Shown here: positions 52,711 through 61,675 of the stretch, piece after piece
Position numbering within the stretch: the stretch's first letter is position 1
How the letters are laid out: the number at the start of each line of letters is the position of its first letter
Notes under the pieces: model-generated
The model's input: the letters and a program-made list of their open reading frames with translations, nothing else
Told to the model about the DNA's origin: nothing
Databases searched by the model: none
Origin: Microtetraspora sp. NBRC 16547
Lineage (GTDB): Bacteria > Actinomycetota > Actinomycetes > Streptosporangiales > Streptosporangiaceae
NCBI RefSeq assembly: GCF_030268965.1
Contig: NZ_BSSE01000014.1
Location: forward strand, 1 to 64,000
Direction of reading: 5' to 3'
DNA length: 64,000 nucleotides
Program-made: the position numbers and the translations under genes

Positions 52711-53642
52711 AGGCGGCCTCCCGTGGCCCCGTTGCCGGCTTGCACCTGGTAGTCCGTCGCTGCTTGACGCAGCGTCCTGCCGACCAGCACGGCGATGGCA
52801 TTTCGCCGATACTCCGGGTCGGCGTACGGCTCTGCCAGGGGCGCGGCATCCTGCTCCGCAGCGATCCGTCCCGCGCGGATGAAGGGGTGGCCGTCGGGCA
52901 GCCGGTAGCCGGTGCCGGGCGAGCCGACCTCGGCGCCGACCAGCGCCTGCTCGGCGGCTCGTGCCCGCACCGGCCGGTCAGCGCAGTTGACCAGCCCGAT
53001 CCGCGCCTGCTCGATCACTCCGTCGTGTACGGCCAGTGCCGTGGCCACGGCCACCTGGGCGAAGCAGAAGTGCGTCCGGCGGTGCTCGATGAAGCCGACT
53101 CCGGTGTTGTCACCAAGCAGCGGGAATCGCACCGAGGTGATGAGCTCGTCCCGTGCGCGCGCTGTCTGGAGCGCGCCGCGGAAGTAGTCATGGACCGCGA
53201 TCTCACGGGCCCTGTCGGCACTGCGCACCTCTATGGCGGCGTCGAGCGCGAGGGCGATGGCGCACCACTCCGACGCCGGATGAGCCCAGGCGAGGCTGCC
53301 CACCATCGTGCCACGGGCGCGGATCGGCGGATGGGCGATGTTGACGACGGCGAGGGCGAAGAGCCTGCCGAGCGGACCGGGAACGGCCTGAGGGGACTCG
53401 AAGACGCCGTGGCGGACCAGGGCGCCGACGCGCACGGCGCCGTTGTCCAGATTCAGGTGGTCGAGCCCCGCCACACGGTTGATGTCGACCACCAGATCAG
53501 GGCGGATCCGTTGCAGGTGCATCTCCAGGATCAGGCTCTGCCCGCCGGCCAGGACGCGGACGTCGCGCTCGGTGTCGCCGAGGGCGTCCAGGGTCTCGTG
53601 CACTGTGTGCGGTGCGACGTAGTCGAAGGTTGCGGGTTTCAC
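52707..53642 (-). CDS. Molybdenum hydroxylase medium, FAD-binding subunit (CoxM type)
   Basis: Protein of 311 aa. The FAD contacts are AGGQSLILEMHLQRIRP and RARGTMVGSLAWAHPASEW, as in CoxM/xanthine dehydrogenase FAD domains. N-terminus FDYVAPHTVHETLDAL is typical. It overlaps the large-subunit stop by 4 bp. Confidence 0.92.
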   Translation of the reverse strand: MKPATFDYVAPHTVHETLDALGDTERDVRVLAGGQSLILEMHLQRIRPDLVVDINRVAGLDHLNLDNGAVRVGALVRHGVFESPQAVPGPLGRLFALAVVNIAHPPIRARGTMVGSLAWAHPASEWCAIALALDAAIEVRSADRAREIAVHDYFRGALQTARARDELITSVRFPLLGDNTGVGFIEHRRTHFCFAQVAVATALAVHDGVIEQARIGLVNCADRPVRARAAEQALVGAEVGSPGTGYRLPDGHPFIRAGRIAAEQDAAPLAEPYADPEYRRNAIAVLVGRTLRQAATDYQVQAGNGATGGRL

Positions 53643-55954
53643 CGGGCCTCCTCGTATTTCGGGGCACGGGCCGCCCGCCAGACGACGTCCGGGGTGAGCG
53701 GCATCTGCAGCAGGCCGGGGTCGGCCGGCTGGAGCGCGTCGGCCACGGCGTTGACGATCGCCGCAGGCGTGCCGATGCAGCCCGACTCCCCGGCCCCTTT
53801 CGCTCCCAGCGGCGTGCTGGGGGTCGGTGTGCGGGTGTCCTTGACCTCGATGGGCGGGATCTCGGCGGCCGTCGGCAGTAGATAGTCGAGCAGGCCATTG
53901 GCCAGCTGCGGCACGCCGTCGTCGCCGTAGGGGATGCCCTCGTACAGGGCCTGGCCGATCCCCTGGACGGCCGATCCGAACGCCTGCCCGCGCACCACCG
54001 CCGGATTGAGCACAACTCCGCAGTCATCGACCACCACCAGTTGCAAGACACGAACGGTGCCGAGTTCCGGATCGACCTCGACGACGGCGGCGTGGGCGCC
54101 GAACGGGAAGCCCATGCCTGACTCGAACCGGTCGTCGACGCGCAGCGGTCCGGTGTCCTTGACCAGTTCCGCCAACCCGATGGCTGCCGAGCCGTCCCGG
54201 AGGGGGCGGAGGGAGCCGGCAGACCACTCCACCTCCTCCACCGGCATCCCCCACAGCTCCGCCGCCCGCTCGCGCGCCCGGTCGATGAGCAGGGCACAGG
54301 CATGACACAGGGCCGCCCCGTCCACCTGCGCCGAACGGCTGGCAAAAGAGCCCAGGCCCTCGGGCTGCGCGTCGGTGTCCCCCTCGACCAGCCGCACCCG
54401 GTCCTCCTCGACGCCGAGGGCCTGGGCGACCAGCGCGGGGAAGGTCGTCTCGTGGCTCTGCCCGCTGGGCGCGGCGCCGCACCGGGCGGTGATCGTGCCG
54501 TCCTCGTGCGCTTCGACGCCGGCGAACTCGTGCAACCCGCCCGGTTCCCCGCCGGAACGCTCCACATAGCAGGACAGGCCGATGCCCAGCGGCAGTGCGT
54601 CCGGATTCTCTCTGCGCCGTTCCTGCTCATCCCGCCACGTGCCGTAGCCGATGGTCTCCAAGGCCAGGTCAAGGGCGGTCGAGTAGTCACCGCTGTCGTA
54701 GCAGCGGCCCGTGGGGGTCTGGTACGGGAAACTCCCGGCAGGGATGAAGTTGCGCCGCCGCAGTTCCGCCGGATCCATCCCGAGCCTGCGGGCCAGCAGG
54801 TCCATCGACCGCTCCAGCGCGATCGTCGCCTCCGGCCGGCCAGCGCCGCGATACGGGTAAGTCACCATCGTGTTGGTCAGCACCGAACGTACGGTGGCGT
54901 GGACCTTGGGCGTGGTGTAAGGGCCGGTGGCCATCCAGGCCGTCTGCATGGGCAGGCCGACCCCTAGATGGGGGTAAGCTCCCACGTCGGCGTCGATCTG
55001 CAGCTCATAGGCGAGCAGGTGCCCGTCGGCGTCGGCGGCGAGCCGGACCCGCTGGTCCTGGCCCCGCCCGCGAGTGGCGGCCGTCATGGACTCCAGACGG
55101 TCCTCGATCCAGCGAACCGGCCGTCCGAGTGTCACCGCGAGGTAGACCACCGTGACGAACTCCGGGAACGCCGCGCTCTTGGAACCGAACGCGCCCCCGG
55201 TGTCGGGCACCACCACGCGGATCCGGTCCACCGGCAGATCCAGCAGCGCCGCCAGTTCACGCCGCAGCCGATGGGGCATCTGGTGCCCCGACCACACGCT
55301 CAGCCGACCGTCCTCCTCCGGGACGGCGAGGATGGTCCGACACTCCATCGGCGTCGGCATCAGGAGTTGCTGACGGTAGCGAGCCTCGACCACGGCGGCC
55401 GCCCCCTGCCAAACCGACTCATCGATCGGCTGTCCTGCCTCACCCGTGAACGCCGTGTTGCTCAGGCCATCGAACAGGGCAATCGAGTCGTTGGCCGCCC
55501 GGGAAGGCGTGACCACTGCCGGTAGCGGGTCGATCCGAACAACGACCTCGGCGGCCCCGTCCTCGGCCCGGTAGCGATCTTCTCCTACAACGACCGCGAC
55601 GGCCTCTCCCGCGTACCGCACGCGCTCTTTCGCCAGCGCCGGCCATTCACGTCCGGTGACCGCCTCTTCATTGGACAGCCTCGCGAGCAGCGTGTGCGGC
55701 ACCGGCGGCAGGTCCTGCAGCCGCGCGGCCGCGTGCGTACAGGTGGGCAGCCCGGACAGATCCGCCGCTGACCAGGCCCCGATCACGCCGGGCACCTCCC
55801 GGGCAGCCGCGCAGTCCACTTCACGCACGATGCCGTGGGCGACGGTACTTCTGACAAACGCCGCATCCAAGCAACCCGGCACCACCAAATCCGCGACGTA
55901 CCGGCCATGGCCGGTGAGCAGCCGCCTGTCCTCGCGTCTGGTCCACTGCTCCAT
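53639..55954 (-). CDS. Molybdenum hydroxylase large, Mo-cofactor subunit (form II CoxL type)
   Basis: Protein of 771 aa of the xanthine dehydrogenase/CO dehydrogenase large-subunit family. The active-site loop reads PYRGAGRPEATIALE, the form II pattern; true aerobic CO dehydrogenases have AYRCSFR. A catalytic Glu is expected in KGAGESGCIG near the C-terminus. It should hydroxylate an organic substrate, perhaps an N-heterocycle, not CO. ATG 55954 is preferred over GTG 55966 by GGAG spacing. First gene of its operon; the next 540 bp upstream hold repeat copy B and the divergent molybdate genes. Confidence 0.92.
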   Translation of the reverse strand: MEQWTRREDRRLLTGHGRYVADLVVPGCLDAAFVRSTVAHGIVREVDCAAAREVPGVIGAWSAADLSGLPTCTHAAARLQDLPPVPHTLLARLSNEEAVTGREWPALAKERVRYAGEAVAVVVGEDRYRAEDGAAEVVVRIDPLPAVVTPSRAANDSIALFDGLSNTAFTGEAGQPIDESVWQGAAAVVEARYRQQLLMPTPMECRTILAVPEEDGRLSVWSGHQMPHRLRRELAALLDLPVDRIRVVVPDTGGAFGSKSAAFPEFVTVVYLAVTLGRPVRWIEDRLESMTAATRGRGQDQRVRLAADADGHLLAYELQIDADVGAYPHLGVGLPMQTAWMATGPYTTPKVHATVRSVLTNTMVTYPYRGAGRPEATIALERSMDLLARRLGMDPAELRRRNFIPAGSFPYQTPTGRCYDSGDYSTALDLALETIGYGTWRDEQERRRENPDALPLGIGLSCYVERSGGEPGGLHEFAGVEAHEDGTITARCGAAPSGQSHETTFPALVAQALGVEEDRVRLVEGDTDAQPEGLGSFASRSAQVDGAALCHACALLIDRARERAAELWGMPVEEVEWSAGSLRPLRDGSAAIGLAELVKDTGPLRVDDRFESGMGFPFGAHAAVVEVDPELGTVRVLQLVVVDDCGVVLNPAVVRGQAFGSAVQGIGQALYEGIPYGDDGVPQLANGLLDYLLPTAAEIPPIEVKDTRTPTPSTPLGAKGAGESGCIGTPAAIVNAVADALQPADPGLLQMPLTPDVVWRAARAPKYEEAR

Positions 55955-56500
55955 GTCATGCTCCACTGTTCGGTGAAGAACGTCGCAGTATGAATGCGGT
56001 CGGCACTCCGGCGGGCTCTCCTCACCCGCGCCGTGATGGAGCCCTGGGGGCTGCGCAGAGGTCTAGGGATCGCTCCGACCCAACACGGCCGCCAGTCCCT
56101 CTCTCGACGGCACGTGATCGGCAGCGAAGTGGATTCGTCCCGTCAATATAGGTCTTCAGATGGCGGCACCGAGGCTGGCTCCGTCTCTGCTGGGAGTCAG
56201 CGTTGATTATCGCTTTGGCAGGGGAAACACGAACCCGGGCATGCTGTTGGTCCACGAAGGATCCAAGACCCCGGGCGGCGCGGATCAGATCGTCTCGGCC
56301 AAGTCCGGGAACGAGCCCGGCGGCCCGGAGCGACACCGGCGGCGGCCCACCGGTGCGGTGGTTGACTGTCGGCGTGGACGGGAGGGCCGAGACCCGTCTC
56401 ATGACATCTTCTCTCGTGGATGCGATGAAGAGTACGGATATCGCGCCGCGATTACTAGGCCACGCGGGTGTTCATGCTGGAATGTGCGAAGGTATGGTGA
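55955..56500. other. Intergenic region between large subunit and HTH-Mop genes
   Basis: About 545 bp holding divergent promoters and repeat copy B. Apart from the repeat, short open frames exist on both strands but none looks like a known protein. Confidence 0.5.
56315..56398 (+). repeat. 84-bp direct repeat, copy B
   Basis: Second copy of the repeat at 50724-50807, same orientation, one mismatch at 56334. It lies in the intergenic region between the divergent molybdenum hydroxylase and mod operons. Confidence 0.95.
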
Positions 56501-56917
56501 TTGTTCGTGACGACGTTTCGGATCAGCGAGGCCGCCGCTCTGCTCGGTGTCAGCGCTGACACCGTCCGCCGATGGGTGGACGCCGGTCGGCTCACCGCCC
56601 AGCGAGACGAGTACGGCCACCGCCGGGTGGACGGCGCGGATCTGGCCGCGTTCGCGCGCGCGCAGATCGAGGCCGAGAGCGACTCCGGTCACTCCTCCGC
56701 GCGCAACCGCTTCCGCGGCATCGTGACCGAGGTGATCAAGGACTCGGTGATGGCCCAGGTGGAGATCGCCGCCGGGCCATACCGGGTGGTGTCGCTGATG
56801 AGCCGCCAGGCCGCCGACGAGCTGGGCCTCGAACCGGGGGTGGTGGCGGTCGCCGTGATCAAGTCCACCAACGTCGTCGTGGAGATCCCCGACCAGACCC
56901 GCCCGGTGAGTCAATAA
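56501..56917 (+). CDS. HTH-Mop (molybdate-binding) regulatory protein
   Basis: Protein of 138 aa: an excisionase/MerR-like helix-turn-helix (FRISEAAALLGVSADTVRRW, then VDAGRLTAQRDEYGHRRVDG) joined to a single Mop/TOBE domain (ARNRFRGIVTEVIKDSVMAQ, then VSLMSRQAADELGLEPG). Mop domains bind molybdate or tungstate, so this is a likely molybdenum-sensing regulator or store. TTG 56501 has GAAGG at 8 bases; GTG 56507 is the alternative. It is the first gene before modABC. Confidence 0.85.
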   Translation: MFVTTFRISEAAALLGVSADTVRRWVDAGRLTAQRDEYGHRRVDGADLAAFARAQIEAESDSGHSSARNRFRGIVTEVIKDSVMAQVEIAAGPYRVVSLMSRQAADELGLEPGVVAVAVIKSTNVVVEIPDQTRPVSQ

Positions 56918-56928
56918 GGAGCCCCCCG

Positions 56929-57723
56929 TTGTCAAGCCGTCTGTTCCGTTGGGCCGTCGCGGCCCCCCTCGCGCTCGCCCTCGCCGCCGGCCTCACCGGC
57001 TGCGGTTCGAGCACCCCGGCGACCTCCGCGTCCACCTCCTCCGGGGGTACGGCCAAGACGGTGACGGTGTTCGCCGCAGCCTCGCTGACCGGCACGTTCA
57101 CCGAGCTCGGCAAGGCCTTCGAGGCCGCCCACCCGGGCACGACGGTGAGGTTCAACTTCGGCTCCAGCGCCACGCTGGCCCAGCAGATCACCCAGGCCGC
57201 ACCGGCCGACGTGTTCGCCGCGGCCAGCCCGGCCACGATGAAGACCGTCACCGACGCGTCCCTGGCCGGCGCACCCACCACGTTCGTGCGCAACAAGCTG
57301 GAAATCGCCGTCCCGGCAGACAACGCGGCCAAGGTGGACGAGCTGAAGGACCTGACCGATCCCAAGATCAAGGTCGCTCTCTGCGCCGAGCAGGTGCCGT
57401 GCGGCGCTGCGGCCGTCAAGGCGCTGGACGCGGCCGGGCTGAAGGTCACCCCGGTCACCCTGGAACAGGACGTCAAGGCCACGCTGACCAAGGTCGAGCT
57501 GGGCGAGGTCGACGCCGCCCTGGTCTACAAGACCGACGTGATCGCCGCCGGGGACAAGGTCCAGGGCATCCCCTTCCCCGAGGCCGACAAGGCGATCAAC
57601 GACTACCCGATCGCGGTGCTGTCCAATGCGCCCGCCGGTGACCTGGCCAAGCAGTTCGTCGACCTCGTGCTCTCACCGCAGGGCAAGGACGTGCTGACCA
57701 AGGCCGGGTTCGAGGCCCCCTGA
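56929..57723 (+). CDS. modA: Molybdate ABC transporter substrate-binding lipoprotein
   Basis: Lipoprotein of 264 aa (lipobox LTGC). ModA features: TVFAAASLTGTFTELGKAFE, FGSSATLAQQITQAAPADVFAAAS and a late ALVYKTDVIAAGDKV. It binds molybdate or tungstate outside the membrane. TTG 56929 follows AAGGAG, 11 bp after the HTH-Mop stop. Second gene of the operon. Confidence 0.93.
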   Translation: MSSRLFRWAVAAPLALALAAGLTGCGSSTPATSASTSSGGTAKTVTVFAAASLTGTFTELGKAFEAAHPGTTVRFNFGSSATLAQQITQAAPADVFAAASPATMKTVTDASLAGAPTTFVRNKLEIAVPADNAAKVDELKDLTDPKIKVALCAEQVPCGAAAVKALDAAGLKVTPVTLEQDVKATLTKVELGEVDAALVYKTDVIAAGDKVQGIPFPEADKAINDYPIAVLSNAPAGDLAKQFVDLVLSPQGKDVLTKAGFEAP

Positions 57724-57728
57724 GCGGT

Positions 57729-58571
57729 ATGACCGCGTCCACCACACCGACCGCTCGGGGCGATGTCCGCCGCCCCGAGCGATCCGGCGTGTCCGGCCGC
57801 GTGCCGTGGGTGCTGGTAGTGCCTGCCGTGATCGGCATGGCCTTCCTGGTGCTGCCCCTCGCCGGGCTGTTGGTGCGCGCCCCCTGGTCCACGCTCACGC
57901 AGCGGCTGGCCGAACCCCAGGTGCTCGAAGCCCTGCGGCTGTCGCTGGTCACCGCCACCGCGGCCACGGCCGTGTGCCTGCTTCTCGGCGTGCCGCTGGC
58001 CTGGCTGCTGGCGCGCGTCGCCTTCCCCGGCCGCCGCCTGGTGCGCGCGCTGGTCACCGTCCCGCTGGTGCTGCCCCCCGTGGTGGGCGGCGTAGCGCTG
58101 CTGCTGGTGCTCGGCCGGCGCGGCCTGATCGGCCAGTGGCTCGACAGCGCCTTCGGTGTCACGTTGCCCTTCACCACCACCGGCGTCGTCATCGCCGAGG
58201 CGTTCGTGGCGATGCCGTTCCTCGTCATCAGCGTCGAAGGCGCACTGCGCGCCGCCGACCAGCGCTTCGAGGAGGCCGCCGCCACCTTGGGCGCATCGCG
58301 CTGGACCGTCTTCCGGCGCGTCACGCTGCCCCTCATCGCCCCCGGCGTCGTGGCCGGGGCCGTCCTGTGCTGGGCTCGCGCGCTGGGCGAGTTCGGGGCC
58401 ACCATCACCTTCGCCGGCAACTTCCCCGGCCGGACCCAGACCATGCCGTTGGCGGTCTACCTGGCCCTGGAAACCGAACCCGAGGCGGCCATCGTGCTCA
58501 GTCTCGTGCTGCTCGCCGTCTCCGTGATCATCCTGGCCTGCCTGCGCGACAGGTGGGTGAACAGTCCATGA
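57729..58571 (+). CDS. modB: Molybdate ABC transporter permease
   Basis: Permease of 280 aa with about six membrane segments. EAA loop: EEAAATLGASRWTVFRRV, then TLPLIAPG. It starts 5 bp after the modA stop and overlaps modC by 4 bp. Confidence 0.93.
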   Translation: MTASTTPTARGDVRRPERSGVSGRVPWVLVVPAVIGMAFLVLPLAGLLVRAPWSTLTQRLAEPQVLEALRLSLVTATAATAVCLLLGVPLAWLLARVAFPGRRLVRALVTVPLVLPPVVGGVALLLVLGRRGLIGQWLDSAFGVTLPFTTTGVVIAEAFVAMPFLVISVEGALRAADQRFEEAAATLGASRWTVFRRVTLPLIAPGVVAGAVLCWARALGEFGATITFAGNFPGRTQTMPLAVYLALETEPEAAIVLSLVLLAVSVIILACLRDRWVNSP

Positions 58572-59614
58572 CCCCGCCGACGGCGCTTGACGCTCGCCTG
58601 GTCGTCACCCGGCCCGGCTTCGCACTCGACCTCGAACTCCAGGTCGCCGCCGGTGAGGTCGTCGCGCTGCTCGGGCCCAACGGCGCGGGCAAGACCACCG
58701 CCCTGCGCGCCCTGGCCGGGCTGTCCCCGCTGTCGGACGGGGGCCGCATCACCCTCGACGGCCGGTCCGTGCACGGCCTGGCCGCCGAAAGCCGTCCCGT
58801 CGGCATGGTCTTCCAGGACTACCTGCTCTTTCCTCACCTGTCCGCCCTGGACAACGTCGCGTTCGGGCCTCGCTGCCACGGCGCCACGAAGGCCGAGGCC
58901 CGCCGTACGGCCGCCACGTGGTTGGGCCGCGTCGGCCTGGCCGAGCACGCCGGTGCCAAACCTCGGCAGCTGTCCGGCGGCCAGGCCCAACGCGTCGCCC
59001 TGGCCAGAGCGCTCGCCGTACGGCCTCGGCTGCTGTTGTTGGACGAGCCGCTGGCCGCGCTGGACGCCCACACCAGGCTGGAGATCCGCTCCCAGTTGCG
59101 CCGTCACCTGGCCGAGTTCGACGGGGCCACCGTCCTTGTCACCCATGATCCGCTCGACGCCATGGTCCTGGCCGACCGGCTGGTCGTCATCGAGAACGGC
59201 TCCGTCGTCCAGCAGGGCACGCCGGGTGAGGTGGGACGCCGCCCGCGCACCGACTACGTCGCCCGCCTGGTCGGGCTCAACCTCTATCGGGGCCACGCCT
59301 GCGACCAGCAGGTGAAGGTCGAGGACGTGCTGTTCAGCGTCGCCGAGCACCTCGACGGGCCCGCCTTCGTCGCCTTCTCACCCGCCGCCGTCGCGCTGTA
59401 CCGCTCACGCCCCGACGGCAGCCCGCGCAACCTGTGGCAGGCCGGGATCGAGGGCATCGAACGCCACGGGGACAACATCCGCATCCACCTCGCCGGGCCG
59501 ATCAGCGCCTTCGCCGACGTCACTCCGGCCGCCGTCGCCGATCTGGAGCTGGCCCCTGGCCAGCGGATCTGGGCCTCGGTCAAAGCCACCGAAACCCACG
59601 CCTACCCGGCCTGA
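58568..59614 (+). CDS. modC: Molybdate ABC transporter ATP-binding protein
   Basis: ATPase of 348 aa. Walker A GPNGAGKTT, signature LSGGQAQRVALARAL, Walker B LLLLDEPLAALD. The C-terminal TOBE part (QAGIEGIERHGDNIRIHLAG) can sense molybdate. Operon partners and the adjacent molybdenum hydroxylase suggest supply of cofactor metal. Start overlaps the modB stop (ATGA). Confidence 0.93.
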   Translation: MTPPTALDARLVVTRPGFALDLELQVAAGEVVALLGPNGAGKTTALRALAGLSPLSDGGRITLDGRSVHGLAAESRPVGMVFQDYLLFPHLSALDNVAFGPRCHGATKAEARRTAATWLGRVGLAEHAGAKPRQLSGGQAQRVALARALAVRPRLLLLDEPLAALDAHTRLEIRSQLRRHLAEFDGATVLVTHDPLDAMVLADRLVVIENGSVVQQGTPGEVGRRPRTDYVARLVGLNLYRGHACDQQVKVEDVLFSVAEHLDGPAFVAFSPAAVALYRSRPDGSPRNLWQAGIEGIERHGDNIRIHLAGPISAFADVTPAAVADLELAPGQRIWASVKATETHAYPA

Positions 59615-59692
59615 CCCGTGCGCCGCTGGTGTCGATGTGCGCCTGTCGGCAGGAGAGGTAACAAACCGGGAGATCGCTGAATAATTCCTGCC

Positions 59693-60499
59693 ATGTCGAA
59701 TCACGGTATGAGGCGAATCATGATGGCGGGATGCCTGGCCACTGCGATGCTCACGGGATGCGGAGCGATTCAGAACATGCTCACCGACACCACGGTGATC
59801 ACCGCGAGCCGGCCTTTCCAGGGGTCGCCCGCGGAGAACTTCGCCGACGGAGCGGACGGCATCGTCATTCCCGAGGCGGGGGACGTGGGGAACTTCTCGG
59901 CCAAGGATGTCAAAGATGCCTTCCAGATGAGCAAGCGGCTGCTGGAGGCGGCCCACCTTGACCAGCAGACGTTGCTCGGCGGGAAACCCGACGCCTTCGC
60001 GAACCTGCTGGACCCCGAGCAGCGGACGTACTTCCTGGAGAACCTGGACAGCACGGACGCGAAGAAGAACACCCGGGGCTGGGTGACCAGCTTCGCCCCC
60101 GGCTCGGCCGAACTCGTCGGCCCGGCCATCAAGGTCCAGAGCACGATGTCCGCCGAGAGTGGGAAGGACGAGCAGGGCCGGTCCGAACTGTGGGTGAACT
60201 ACACGATCAGGCTGGTCTACGCGGTTCGTCCCGCGGGCAAGGAGATCCCCATCATCCGCGTGATGGCCTTCGTCAAGGCCCGGCATGAGTACTGGCGGGA
60301 CGAACCGGGCGACCCGCTGCGCCACTGGGACGGCCCGAGCACCGACACGTGGACGGCGGGCACGGAATGCGGCTCGAAGGACAGGTTCGTGCACCCTGAG
60401 TTCGTCCGCGAATACAACAGCATCGGCCAGACTGACGCCTACGACGACAACGCGCCCGCCCTCAAGGAGGGAGAGTGCGGGTCGGTCGCGGAGATCTGA
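59693..60499 (+). CDS. Hypothetical lipoprotein
   Basis: Protein of 268 aa with a lipoprotein signal (MMAGCLATAMLTGCGA). The body is soluble (FADGADGIVIPEAGDVGN, GWVTSFAPGSAELVGPAIKV, and a C-terminal pair of Cys in AGTECGSKDR and EGECGS). The pattern is found in actinobacterial hypothetical proteins; no function is recognised. It stands alone between modC and a MerR gene. Confidence 0.7.
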   Translation: MSNHGMRRIMMAGCLATAMLTGCGAIQNMLTDTTVITASRPFQGSPAENFADGADGIVIPEAGDVGNFSAKDVKDAFQMSKRLLEAAHLDQQTLLGGKPDAFANLLDPEQRTYFLENLDSTDAKKNTRGWVTSFAPGSAELVGPAIKVQSTMSAESGKDEQGRSELWVNYTIRLVYAVRPAGKEIPIIRVMAFVKARHEYWRDEPGDPLRHWDGPSTDTWTAGTECGSKDRFVHPEFVREYNSIGQTDAYDDNAPALKEGECGSVAEI

Positions 60500-60598
60500 T
60501 CAGTGCCCGGAGTCGTCGGCACCGAGGGCGGCGCGGTGAGCATTTATCAGGATCTGTGAACCAGGAGCGGTCGGCTACCGACAGGTGAACCGGCTTGA

Positions 60599-60617
60599 GT
60601 CTCCAGTAAGGGGAGAC
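60599..60617. promoter_or_regulatory. Inverted repeat upstream of the MerR gene
   Basis: GTCTCC-N7-GGAGAC lies 15 bp before the merR start, inside CTTGAGTCTCCAGTAAGGGG. Dyads of this kind between -35 and -10 are the usual MerR-family operators, so self-regulation is likely. Confidence 0.5.
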
Positions 60618-60631
60618 GCGAGGGTGAGGGC

Positions 60632-61570
60632 ATGGACGGCGACACGCTCTACTCGATCGGCGATCTGGCTCGGCGGACCGGTCTGACAGTCAAGGCCATC
60701 CGGTTCTACTCCGATCGCGGGATCGTGCCGCCGACTGACCGCAGCCCGGCCGGCTACCGCCGCTACGGCATCGACGCCGTCGCACGCCTGGACCTCGTGC
60801 GGACGCTGCGCGACCTGGGCCTGGATCTCCCCACGATCCGGAAGGTCGTGGACCAGGAGATCTCGCTGCCCGAGGTCGCCGCGGCGCACGCCGAAGCGCT
60901 GGCGGTGCAGATCCGAACGCTGCGCCTGCGGCGCGCGGTGCTTACGGCGGTGGCCAGGCGCGGGTCCACCCCTGAGGAGATGGATTTCATGCACAAGCTC
61001 GCCAGGCTCTCCGAGGACGAACGCCGACGGTTGATCGACGACTTCCTCGACACCGCCTTCGGCGGCCTGGACGTCGACCACGGATTCGCGGCGACCAGGC
61101 GCTCGATGACCCCCGAGCTGCCCGACGACCCCGAGGCCGAGCAGGTCGAGGCGTGGGTGGAGTTGGCCGAACTGTCTCAGGACCCGGGTTTCCGCGCTCT
61201 CATGCGCCGCATGGCCGAGCAGCACGCGGACGATCATGCTCGCGGAGATGCCATGGGCCTGCGGCGCGACTCCACCGCAGCGGTCCGTGACCAGGTCGGC
61301 CCGGCCCTGGAAGCGGGGATCACTCCGGCCTCGCCCCAGGCCGATCAGGTCGTCGCGGCGGTCATGGCCGAGTACGCGCATGTCCTGGGCCGCCCCGACG
61401 ACGTCGACCTTCGGCGTCAGCTGTTGTCCCGGCTGGAGACAGCCAACGACCCTCGCAGGGAGGCGTACCTTCAACTGCTCGCAGTGATCAACGGCTGGCC
61501 GGCCCCGGAAAGCCTGGCACCGGCCCTCGACTGGTTCATCCGGGCCTTGCGTGCCCGGATACCGGGGTAG
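60632..61570 (+). CDS. MerR-family transcriptional regulator, large
   Basis: Protein of 312 aa. N-terminal MerR helix-turn-helix: YSIGDLARRTGLTVKAIRFY, then DRGIVPPTDRSPAGYRRYG. The rest is a long helical effector domain with no Cys cluster, so a drug-like ligand is more likely than a metal. Its likely operator lies just upstream. No neighbouring efflux gene is seen. Confidence 0.85.
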   Translation: MDGDTLYSIGDLARRTGLTVKAIRFYSDRGIVPPTDRSPAGYRRYGIDAVARLDLVRTLRDLGLDLPTIRKVVDQEISLPEVAAAHAEALAVQIRTLRLRRAVLTAVARRGSTPEEMDFMHKLARLSEDERRRLIDDFLDTAFGGLDVDHGFAATRRSMTPELPDDPEAEQVEAWVELAELSQDPGFRALMRRMAEQHADDHARGDAMGLRRDSTAAVRDQVGPALEAGITPASPQADQVVAAVMAEYAHVLGRPDDVDLRRQLLSRLETANDPRREAYLQLLAVINGWPAPESLAPALDWFIRALRARIPG

Positions 61571-61579
61571 CGAGAACAA

Positions 61580-61620
61580 GGGCCGTCGCTCCCGCGAGTA
61601 CTCCTGCGGGACGACGGCCC
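61580..61620 (+). terminator. Terminator after the MerR gene
   Basis: GGGCCGTCG-C-TCCCGC / GCGGGA-CGACGGCCC, a 15-bp stem with one bulged base and a 10-base loop, 9 bp beyond the stop. It can also serve the convergent small gene. Confidence 0.7.
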
Positions 61621-61675
61621 GACTACCGGTCGACCGTGACGCACATCATGCGTCATGGGCCGAGGGCATACTCGG

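Noticed and set aside
53639-55954. Aerobic carbon monoxide dehydrogenase (form I)
   Set aside because: The active-site loop is PYRGAGR, not AYRCSFR, so a true CO dehydrogenase is unlikely.
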